Source: an uncultured Fibrobacter sp.
Lineage (GTDB): Bacteria; Fibrobacterota; Fibrobacteria; Fibrobacterales; Fibrobacteraceae
Assembly: GCA_937891805.1 (NCBI GenBank)
Contig: CALATK010000042.1
Span: 1 to 21,622, forward strand
Direction: 5' to 3'
Length of the DNA stretch: 21,622 nt
Position numbers and translations under genes: made by a program. The notes below the pieces were generated by a model that worked only from the letters and a program-made list of their open reading frames with translations, was not told the origin of the DNA and did not search any database. This document shows positions 8,454 to 14,425 of the stretch, piece after piece (the stretch's first letter is position 1; each line of letters starts with the position of its first letter).

Positions 8454-8484
8454 AAATGTCCGGGGTCTCCCCGGACATTTTTTT
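8454..8484 (+). terminator. Strong Rho-independent terminator after the fibro-slime gene
   Basis: A perfect 12-bp stem runs from AAATGTCCGGGG (8454-8465) to CCCCGGACATTT (8469-8480) around loop TCT, followed by TTTT (8481-8484). Its T-run leads directly into the -10 box of the next gene. Confidence 0.92.
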
Positions 8485-8492
8485 GCTATAAT
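8484..8492 (+). promoter_or_regulatory. Extended -10 promoter (TGC TATAAT), possible leaderless start
   Basis: TG-C-TATAAT is an ideal extended -10 element. Its last base is seven bases before ATG 8500, so transcription would begin at or next to the start codon. The -35 position falls inside the terminator stem and has no consensus. The 12-mer 8481-8492 matches 18495-18506 except for one base. Confidence 0.6.
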
Positions 8493-8499
8493 TTAAGGT

Positions 8500-8910
8500 A
8501 TGAAGTTACTGTTTGTAGTTGTTGGACTTGCTATGGGAATCTCCTTTGCCGGAGACCCTACGGACATGGATTCTCTTTTCCGCGGTAACGAATATTCCCC
8601 TGAGCTGAACGCCTCTCTGCGGGATACTTCGGCGACGGCGGGCCCTGCGATTTCGGGCAAGGCCAGTACAGACAAAAAAGCCTCCAAGGATTTGTACGTT
8701 TTGCAGTTTGAGGCGGTGGGCGATTTTGATGCGGCCCAGCGTCGTAGGGCCGAACTCTCTGCCAGCACGGGTTATGCCATTCAGGTGGTCTTTGACGCTC
8801 CCTTTTACAAGTTGCGGGCTGGCGGTTGGAACAACAAGAAGGCAGCCGACGACAAGGCCCGAGAACTGTCCGCTTACAATATCAGCGCCTTTGTCGTGAA
8901 GGTGCGCTAG
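8500..8910 (+). CDS. Exported SPOR-domain protein
   Basis: A 136-residue protein. The signal peptide has cleavage predicted near residue 17 (S-F-A | G-D). A short low-complexity spacer (~18-62) leads to a single SPOR domain at ~63-136, with the usual start Y-V-L-Q-F, a middle Y-K-L-R-A-G-G-W and a final alpha-beta unit ending F-V-V-K-V. SPOR domains bind peptidoglycan glycan strands stripped of stem peptides, typically at division sites, so a periplasmic cell-wall role is likely. The N-terminal part is too short for a catalytic domain, so it is probably an accessory or targeting protein. The start codon is only seven bases from a TATAAT box and is preceded by GGT. No Shine-Dalgarno sequence is present unless AAGG (8495-8498), one base upstream, is counted. 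The m5C methyltransferase gene follows after 38 bases. Confidence 0.85.
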   Translation: MKLLFVVVGLAMGISFAGDPTDMDSLFRGNEYSPELNASLRDTSATAGPAISGKASTDKKASKDLYVLQFEAVGDFDAAQRRRAELSASTGYAIQVVFDAPFYKLRAGGWNNKKAADDKARELSAYNISAFVVKVR

Positions 8911-8948
8911 TGCTGCAGTGGTCGGGGAACCGGCCGCTACGATGAAAA

Positions 8949-9725
8949 GTGGAATTTTTCGATTACTACGAGAAATTGTTTGGCGACCGCTGGCCGGCCC
9001 TGCTGGATTCCCTCAAGGGGGAGTCCTGTTTTGAGACGTTGCAGTTCGGAGAAGGTCTTGAACCGTATTACCTGGACAAGGCCTCTGTCTTTGCCGCAAA
9101 GGCCCTAGGGGTGGAGCCTGGAATGGATGTCTTGGACATGTGTGCCGCCCCCGGCGGAAAATCCCTGATAATCGCCTCTATGCTTCAAGGACAGGGTTCC
9201 TTGCAGTGTAACGATCGCTCGCCAGACAGACGGGAACGCCTTAAGCATGTTCTGGAAAATTCTTTGCCCAAGGATTGGCGAAGCATTATCAGTGTTTCGG
9301 GTTACGATGGCGTCAAGTTCGGCCTCCATAGGAAGGAATCTTTTGACCGGATTCTGCTGGACGCCCCTTGTTCTTCGGACCGGCATGTGCTGAATGCTCC
9401 TGCCCACCTGGAAGTCTGGTCTGCAAAGCGAATCAAGAGACTTGCAGTGGAACAGGGTTCCCTTTTGGCTTCGGCCATCGATGCACTACGCCCCGGTGGA
9501 ATTCTTGTGTATGGCACTTGTGCTCTTTCTCCACTGGAAAACGATGGTGTGGTTTCAAGAATCCTGAAAAAACGCCCCGAGGCTTGCGCTGTTGAAATCT
9601 CGGATATTCCGGAAGGCGCGGACCGCACTGAGTTCGGGGTCCACATTTTACCCGACAGGACAAACGGGTCGGGGCCTATTTATTGTGCAAAAATCAAAAA
9701 AGAGTCCCGACCAACAGGTCTTTAA
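8949..9725 (+). CDS. RNA (cytosine-5-)-methyltransferase, minimal NOL1/NOP2/Sun (RsmB/NSUN) type
   Basis: Transfers a methyl group from S-adenosylmethionine to C5 of cytosine in RNA, most likely rRNA or tRNA. Visible motifs are the SAM-binding motif I D-M-C-A-A-P-G-G-K-S (residues 63-72), motif IV D-A-P-C-S-S (138-143, Cys141) and motif VI G-T-C-A-L (Cys191). The 50-residue spacing of the two cysteines suits the family, in which the motif VI Cys attacks the base and the motif IV Cys helps release the product. At 258 residues it is little more than the catalytic core with a short N-terminus (F-D-Y-Y-E-K-L-F-G-D-R-W) and no separate RNA-binding domain, closer to NSUN3/NSUN4-like enzymes than to full RsmB (~430). 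The GTG start is forced, because an in-frame TGA lies at 8943-8945 and the ATG at 8942 is in another frame. The specific target is not predictable. Confidence 0.9.
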   Translation: MEFFDYYEKLFGDRWPALLDSLKGESCFETLQFGEGLEPYYLDKASVFAAKALGVEPGMDVLDMCAAPGGKSLIIASMLQGQGSLQCNDRSPDRRERLKHVLENSLPKDWRSIISVSGYDGVKFGLHRKESFDRILLDAPCSSDRHVLNAPAHLEVWSAKRIKRLAVEQGSLLASAIDALRPGGILVYGTCALSPLENDGVVSRILKKRPEACAVEISDIPEGADRTEFGVHILPDRTNGSGPIYCAKIKKESRPTGL

Positions 9726-9734
9726 TAATATATC
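9726..9734 (+). promoter_or_regulatory. Candidate -10 region just upstream of the PEGA gene
   Basis: TAATATATC directly follows the methyltransferase stop codon. TATATC (9729-9734) ends eight bases before ATG 9743. The bases TTTAAGGTATG across the start are identical to those at 8492-8502. No clear -35 is seen. Confidence 0.4.
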
Positions 9735-9742
9735 TTTAAGGT

Positions 9743-11371
9743 ATGTGGAATCGTATTTGCGTGCTCTTTTTGGCCTTTGTGACGGCTTTGCCCGCCTTGG
9801 CCGACGAAGACGATTGGGATAATATTCCTGAATCGGCTGCTCCTGCGGCCGAGTCTACCCCTGTTGCAGAAACTCCTGCACAAGCTTCGGAACCTACAGC
9901 CCCGGCGGCAGAGCCTGCTCCGGTGGCAAAACCAGCCGAAAAGCCTGCCGATCCCTTTGCAAAGCTTGATAGCGCGAAAGCCCCTGTCGATACCGTCGCC
10001 AAGCCTGCTGTAGGCCGCGAAGTCCCTGTCCGTTACTGGATTATGGGCGATTCTGTGGAACAAGAGGCCATCTTTGTAAAGATTGAAAGGGACACTGTCT
10101 ATCTGAAACGCCCCAACGCAGACGAACAGAAAAATTTGGAAAAATTGCAAGAGGCGACTATTGCTGCTATGGAAGAAAGCAATGGCCAGCACCAGGACGA
10201 CGAAGAAGACGATGAAGCCGATTCTGTGGCGACGCCTGCTCCGGCCGCTCCTGTGGCCGTGGCGGACACCACTCCGGCAGAACAACCTCAGGAACAGCCC
10301 CAAGAAGAGGTAGACGACGGCGCCGACGACGACTTCGAGACCGCCCTCCAGAAAGAAGACACCCGCATGAAGCTAGAAGAAATTGCCCGTGTCGAAGAGG
10401 AAATCCGCCAGCAAGAGATTCAGGACAGTATCGCCGCCGATTCCGCAAACCCCTTCATCAAGATTTACCGTTTGGACCTGCGTCGTCTCTACAACATGGA
10501 AGACGACGAGATGATCGACCTTGGCCTTTCGAACTACGTGGTTCCTGAATATGTGGACGACGAAGAGGACCTGGAGCTTTATCCGCCGGGAAGCGCAAAC
10601 CTCTTTGTGACATCGGTCCCTGCGGCTTGCTCTCTGTTTGTGAACGGCATTCCTATCAAGCAGGTGGCGCCGGATACCATCAAGCGCATTGCTCCGGGCA
10701 AGTACACCATTTCGGTGATGCAGATGCTGAAAGGCGTGGAATGGTGGGGCACCGCCGTGGTCCGCATCAATTCCGACAGCCTGAACCGCATAGAGATTCC
10801 GGTAGAACGTCCCTCCACCAGGTTGACTTTGAACACCGACCCCGAAGCGGTAGAAGTGTTCATCAACGAAGTGCCTACGGTGAACATTATGCCCCACTAC
10901 ATGACAGACGTGGTGGTTGACGGAATTCGCCCCCAGGCAAAGACCAGCCTTTACTTTAGAAAGGTGGGCTACCGAGATACCACCATTGTCACCGAAATCA
11001 AGGCGTTCATGCCGAACCTGATTAACGTGGAAATGGAACCCATTCTGGACGACCTTGCCTTAATCGAAGAGCAGAACGCCTTTAACGATGAACGCAGCAA
11101 GCGTCGCATTGGTCGCGGGCTCTTGTGGAGCTCCATCGTTCCCATTATCGCTGGCGGTGTCATGTGGTACTTGGCCGAAAAGGACTGGAGTGACGCTGCC
11201 GACAAGAAGAAGGCTTACGGAATGTCGGCTTTTGAAAGTCCCGATACCCAGAAGATGGTGAAGGACAACCACGACCTGAACAAGAAAGGCGATACCAAGG
11301 CCGGTATAGGCATTGGACTTGGGGTTGTGGGAGTCGGCCTATTGGTTGCAGGCTTTGTTCTTGCGTTCTAA
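9743..11371 (+). CDS. PEGA-domain envelope protein with C-terminal membrane segments
   Basis: A 542-residue protein. The signal peptide has cleavage near residue 20 (A-L-A | D). Residues ~30-75 are Ala/Pro/Glu-rich and probably disordered. A short beta-rich part (~85-130; R-Y-W-I-M-G-D-S) is followed by a strongly acidic stretch and a charged, probably coiled segment (~200-240). Two tandem PEGA-like domains lie at ~285-357 (L-F-V-N-G-I-P...P-G-K-Y-T-I-S-V) and ~358-435 (V-F-I-N-E-V-P...V-G-Y-R-D-T). Two hydrophobic segments close the protein, at ~459-477 and ~520-542. PEGA domains are surface or periplasmic beta modules common in envelope proteins; the ligand is unknown. The layout suggests a periplasmic body held in the membrane at its C-terminus. 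Its 3' end overlaps the DUF1007 gene, so the two are probably co-transcribed. Function unknown; the domain call is good. Confidence 0.82.
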   Translation: MWNRICVLFLAFVTALPALADEDDWDNIPESAAPAAESTPVAETPAQASEPTAPAAEPAPVAKPAEKPADPFAKLDSAKAPVDTVAKPAVGREVPVRYWIMGDSVEQEAIFVKIERDTVYLKRPNADEQKNLEKLQEATIAAMEESNGQHQDDEEDDEADSVATPAPAAPVAVADTTPAEQPQEQPQEEVDDGADDDFETALQKEDTRMKLEEIARVEEEIRQQEIQDSIAADSANPFIKIYRLDLRRLYNMEDDEMIDLGLSNYVVPEYVDDEEDLELYPPGSANLFVTSVPAACSLFVNGIPIKQVAPDTIKRIAPGKYTISVMQMLKGVEWWGTAVVRINSDSLNRIEIPVERPSTRLTLNTDPEAVEVFINEVPTVNIMPHYMTDVVVDGIRPQAKTSLYFRKVGYRDTTIVTEIKAFMPNLINVEMEPILDDLALIEEQNAFNDERSKRRIGRGLLWSSIVPIIAGGVMWYLAEKDWSDAADKKKAYGMSAFESPDTQKMVKDNHDLNKKGDTKAGIGIGLGVVGVGLLVAGFVLAF

Positions 11372-11948
11372 AATTATCCTTTTGTTGCTCGGGCTATGCG
11401 CTTCTGTGGCCATGGCCCACCCACATGTGTTTGTAGATGCTACTGTCAAGGTCCTATTTAACGAAAAGGGCCTTTCTGGTGTTGAAAACCGATGGGTCTA
11501 CGACGAAGTCTACAGCATGGCGACTATCGCCTCTGTAGATGCAGATGGCGATGGAAAACTGTCGGCTAAGGAAAGCGATGCTTTAAGACCCGTTGTTTTC
11601 GGCGAGGCCTCCAAGGCGAATTATTTCAACTATATCCAGTGCGGTTCTGAATTCTTGAAGGTGGAAAAGATTCGCTCCTTCAAGGCTTCGGTAGAAAATA
11701 GACGACTGGTGCTGGATTTTGTGTTGGATTTTACAGTCCCTGTTACAAACGATTATACTCTGCTGGTGCTAGTAGTGGCGGATCCTTCCAACTATGTGCA
11801 GGTAACTACCGACATGGAAAATGCAGAGGCTTCTGCGCCCGAGAGTATCGATGTGGAATATTTTTCCGACAGTCTTGAGGGCTTGTCCCTTTTTAAGGCT
11901 TTCCTCTCTTATGTAGAGGGACTTTATCTCAGATTCAAGAAGAAATAG
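11361..11948 (+). CDS. DUF1007-family exported protein with EF-hand-like loop
   Basis: The chosen start is TTG 11361, giving 195 residues, because it puts a basic R-S-K directly before the hydrophobic core and A-M-A | H-P-H as the cleavage site; the TTG at 11313 would add an unlikely 16 residues. It overlaps the PEGA gene by 11 bases, which suggests translational coupling. The mature protein starts H-P-H-V-F-V-D, a hallmark of DUF1007, so a histidine may sit at the free N-terminus. A canonical EF-hand loop is at residues 60-71 (D-A-D-G-D-G-K-L-S-A-K-E), with oxygen ligands at loop positions 1, 3, 5, 9 and 12. DUF1007 proteins are often encoded beside nickel/cobalt (NicO/RcnA-type) transporters and treated as their periplasmic partners; no transporter is present in this window. 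A metal-related periplasmic role is inferred from the family. Confidence 0.8.
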   Translation: MRSKIILLLLGLCASVAMAHPHVFVDATVKVLFNEKGLSGVENRWVYDEVYSMATIASVDADGDGKLSAKESDALRPVVFGEASKANYFNYIQCGSEFLKVEKIRSFKASVENRRLVLDFVLDFTVPVTNDYTLLVLVVADPSNYVQVTTDMENAEASAPESIDVEYFSDSLEGLSLFKAFLSYVEGLYLRFKKK

Positions 11949-11960
11949 TTTGGAATAATT

Positions 11961-11966
11961 TATCTT
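11961..11966 (+). promoter_or_regulatory. Possible -10 box for the FISUMP lipoprotein gene
   Basis: TATCTT lies in the short gap after the DUF1007 gene. Its surroundings, TATCTTTGGAGTG, resemble the TATCTTTAAGGTATG sequence at the PEGA gene start. No terminator separates the two genes, so read-through is equally possible. Confidence 0.3.
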
Positions 11967-11982
11967 TGGAGTGAGTGGAATT

Positions 11983-11989
11983 AAAGGAG
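11983..11989 (+). promoter_or_regulatory. Ribosome binding site deciding the start at 11995
   Basis: AAAGGAG is five bases before ATG 11995. The in-frame GTG at 11971 lies upstream of this site and would add residues before the signal peptide. Confidence 0.75.
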
Positions 11990-11994
11990 AATCG

Positions 11995-13530
11995 ATGCCC
12001 TTGAGTTATAAATGTTTTATACCTCTGTTTCTGACTCTCGGAATTGTAGCCTGTGGCGACAGTTCGAACAATGCCGCGCCCGATACCCTGAGATGTGTGG
12101 TAAAATCCGAAAAACCGCTCGTCATGGAATCCTCTTTCAACGGGGTGGTCACCAAGACGACAGTTGAACTTCGGGGCGGGAAAATGATTCAAACCGTCGA
12201 AAGCAACAACCCACGTGTGGTTGATGAAAATTGTAAGGAACTGAAGGGGGACTCCGATTACGGCGAAGTTTTGTGCGATGCGGAATCCGTGGTGGGTATC
12301 AGCAGGGAGGAAATGTCCGAGAGCTTCTTCGAAAAATTCAAGAAAACCTTTAAGGATGCCTGCGAATCGGCCAACGACACCAAGATAAACAGTCGCGAAG
12401 ATCTGGATTCTTTGGAAAGCACCTTGGATTCGCTAGAAGGATCCTTGTCTAGCGATTCGAATGAAGAGGAACAGCAGAATAAGGAACCGTATGACTTTTA
12501 TTCTTCCGATTCCGGTGAACCGGAGTTTTCTTGCGAAGTGACGAAACTGGGTGACGCCGCCATGATGAAATTGACCTCCAATGGCGTTACTTACAAACAT
12601 ATTGCCACACTTGATGTAGGAAAAATTATATACAATAGTTCGGCCACATCGTCCAATAAGATGCTCGTTGCGGGCATTTGCAGTATGTACCAGGGTAGCG
12701 AATCGTCCAAGGAAGTTGTCTGTACCGACACCAAGGTTTCTTATAAAACTGAACTCGAAATAGCCGTTTCTGGTATAGACGATGTTGTCGCCATGTTCCA
12801 GCAGACCTGCGATGAACAGGAACAGTATTATAACGGCGATGCGGAATCTTCTAGTAGTTCTAACGACTTCAGTAGTTCCAGTAGTTTTAACAGTTCTAGC
12901 AGTACCATAGTTTATTCTTTCAGTGACGAGTTGGAAACTTTCACGGATGCCCGCGATGGTCAGGTTTACAGCCAGGTGCAAATAGGAGATCAATTGTGGA
13001 TGGGGCAGAACTTGCGGTATGCCGACAGTTCTGCGCTTGGTTCAGAAAACCTGAAGGGTGCCGCTTGGTGTCTGGATAACAATCCCGAGAATTGTAAGAC
13101 GGCTGGGGTGCTTTATCTATGGCATGCCGCTATGGACAAGCCTGCCGCAGAATGCGGCAATGGGAATGTATGCGGGATAACGGAATTCCCCCATCGGGGA
13201 ATTTGCCCCAAAGGTTGGCATGTGCCTACTCAGCAGGAATGGAAAAAGTTGCAGGATGTGGTAGGTAGTGCTAGAGGCTATGATTTGATGGCCTTAAGTG
13301 AATCTGGTTCGGGGACAGACAAGTATGGTTTTGGTGCCGTTCCCACAGGTGAATACGACTTCCGTTCGGGATATACCCATAGATTTAGCAGCTACGGGGC
13401 TGCCCATTTCTGGACTGCTACGGAAAGGAATTCAGCCGGAGCTAGTACCTGGTATGTCAACGGCTCTGAATTCTCGGGCCAGGATTTTGACAAGAATATG
13501 GGCTACGCTGTCCGCTGTATTCACGATTAA
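11995..13530 (+). CDS. FISUMP-domain lipoprotein with tandem four-cysteine modules
   Basis: A 511-residue lipoprotein whose signal peptide ends in I-V-A-C. The N-terminal half contains two related modules, at ~34-123 and ~180-272. Cysteines are at 34, 80, 94, 123 and at 180, 229, 243, 272; the last two gaps (14 and 29) are identical in both, and the first is 46 or 49. Both modules also share a (F/S)-N-G-V segment and a V-(L/V)-C-(D/T) strand. They are joined by an acidic Ser-rich segment. A Ser-rich linker (~284-305) leads to the FISUMP domain (~316-511), recognisable from F-T-D-x-R-D-G-Q-V-Y, I-G-x-Q-x-W-M-x-x-N-L, C-P-x-G-W-H-V-P and the W-T-A-T...A-V-R-C ending. FISUMP domains are the large Fibrobacter paralogous family of exported proteins with no settled function. 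A surface location is likely. A terminator follows directly. Confidence 0.9.
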   Translation: MPLSYKCFIPLFLTLGIVACGDSSNNAAPDTLRCVVKSEKPLVMESSFNGVVTKTTVELRGGKMIQTVESNNPRVVDENCKELKGDSDYGEVLCDAESVVGISREEMSESFFEKFKKTFKDACESANDTKINSREDLDSLESTLDSLEGSLSSDSNEEEQQNKEPYDFYSSDSGEPEFSCEVTKLGDAAMMKLTSNGVTYKHIATLDVGKIIYNSSATSSNKMLVAGICSMYQGSESSKEVVCTDTKVSYKTELEIAVSGIDDVVAMFQQTCDEQEQYYNGDAESSSSSNDFSSSSSFNSSSSTIVYSFSDELETFTDARDGQVYSQVQIGDQLWMGQNLRYADSSALGSENLKGAAWCLDNNPENCKTAGVLYLWHAAMDKPAAECGNGNVCGITEFPHRGICPKGWHVPTQQEWKKLQDVVGSARGYDLMALSESGSGTDKYGFGAVPTGEYDFRSGYTHRFSSYGAAHFWTATERNSAGASTWYVNGSEFSGQDFDKNMGYAVRCIHD

Positions 13531-13554
13531 AACGGCAAAATAGCCAATAACAGG

Positions 13555-13579
13555 AATCCCGCCTTTGCGGGATTTTTTT
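13555..13579 (+). terminator. Rho-independent terminator after the FISUMP gene
   Basis: AATCCCGC (13555-13562) and GCGGGATT (13567-13574) form a perfect 8-bp stem around loop CTTT, followed by T's to 13579. Confidence 0.92.
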
Positions 13580-13584
13580 ATTTT
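13579..13584 (+). promoter_or_regulatory. Candidate -10 box of the barrel-PCMD operon, possible leaderless start
   Basis: TATTTT overlaps the end of the terminator T-run and ends six bases before ATG 13591, which is preceded by GGT as at 8500 and 9743. The -35 position lies inside the terminator stem. The match is weaker than at 8487. Confidence 0.35.
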
Positions 13585-13590
13585 TATGGT

Positions 13591-14415
13591 ATGAAACGGC
13601 TTATTTTGTCCGTGGCGTTTTTTTGCCTTTGTGCGGTTTCCGCATTCGGTGCGGAGGCCGATTCCCTTGCACAAAAAAATACGCCCCCTGCAAAGGTTGA
13701 ATCGCCTGCTCCAACGCCCCCTAAAGAGGAATCGAACCCGGGTGGTCTCTTGGATGCACTTTACCCGGTGTATCCAGACGAATCCATTTCGACCGGACAT
13801 ATTCAGGGAGGGGCGACCTTGTCCCTGATTCAGGCCAATACCGAGGACGATGCCCTGAATGTTATCCTTGGTGATATCTATGAGGGTGAAGGCTACATGT
13901 TTACCGTCGAACTGTTCGGTGGATATTTTATCAAGGACGCCTTGGCTGTAGGAGCACATCTGGGTTATACCCGCACCTGGTTCGATATTGATTTTTCCCT
14001 TTTAGAAGACATAGCCGATGTCAAACAGCACCGCAAGTACATGAGCAATGGCTTTTTTGCGCAGCCTTTCCTGAAGAACTACATGAAGGTGCTGGATAGC
14101 AGGAATCTGTATCTTTTTAACGAGACGTCCGTGAAGGTCGGGTATTCTTACGGAATATCCCAGACAGACGACGGCGAAGAAATGGACAAGACCCGTAACA
14201 AGACCTGGACCATCGAGGCGGGACTGAATCCGGGTATTTGTATTATGGTGTTGAGCCGATTTGCCTTTGAAACTTCTGTGGGACTTTTGGGACTCAGTAC
14301 CAGCGTTATCGATGTAGAAGAAAACGGCGAAAGCCATAGCAGGCTTGTCTACAACATCGTGAATTTTACCATCAACCTCTTGGCCTTGGATTTCTCCCTG
14401 GTGTACTTTTTCTAG
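13591..14415 (+). CDS. Predicted outer-membrane beta-barrel protein
   Basis: A 274-residue protein. The signal peptide has cleavage near residue 20 (A-F-G | A). A Pro/Glu-rich spacer (~30-50) precedes a body of alternating amphipathic strands rich in aromatics and glycine, such as F-T-V-E-L-F-G-G-Y-F, A-V-G-A-H-L-G-Y-T and V-K-V-G-Y-S-Y-G. It ends L-V-Y-F-F, and a C-terminal aromatic residue is the classic outer-membrane insertion signal. No named family is recognised. It is the first gene of a unit with two PCMD lipoproteins; the stop codon of this gene is part of the ribosome binding site of the next. It could be a small channel or the membrane anchor for the lipoproteins. The barrel call rests on sequence pattern only; the role is inferred from context. 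Confidence 0.7.
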   Translation: MKRLILSVAFFCLCAVSAFGAEADSLAQKNTPPAKVESPAPTPPKEESNPGGLLDALYPVYPDESISTGHIQGGATLSLIQANTEDDALNVILGDIYEGEGYMFTVELFGGYFIKDALAVGAHLGYTRTWFDIDFSLLEDIADVKQHRKYMSNGFFAQPFLKNYMKVLDSRNLYLFNETSVKVGYSYGISQTDDGEEMDKTRNKTWTIEAGLNPGICIMVLSRFAFETSVGLLGLSTSVIDVEENGESHSRLVYNIVNFTINLLALDFSLVYFF

Positions 14416-14419
14416 GAGG
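14414..14419 (+). promoter_or_regulatory. Ribosome binding site embedded in the upstream stop codon
   Basis: AGGAGG begins inside the TAG stop of the barrel gene (13591-14415) and is six bases from ATG 14426. The same geometry occurs at 16080-16085. Confidence 0.88.
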
Positions 14420-14425
14420 CGGACG

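Noticed and set aside
11313..11360. Longer N-terminus of the DUF1007 protein from TTG 11313
   Set aside because: It would place 16 residues before the basic end of the signal peptide and deepen the overlap with the PEGA gene; TTG 11361 gives a normal signal peptide.
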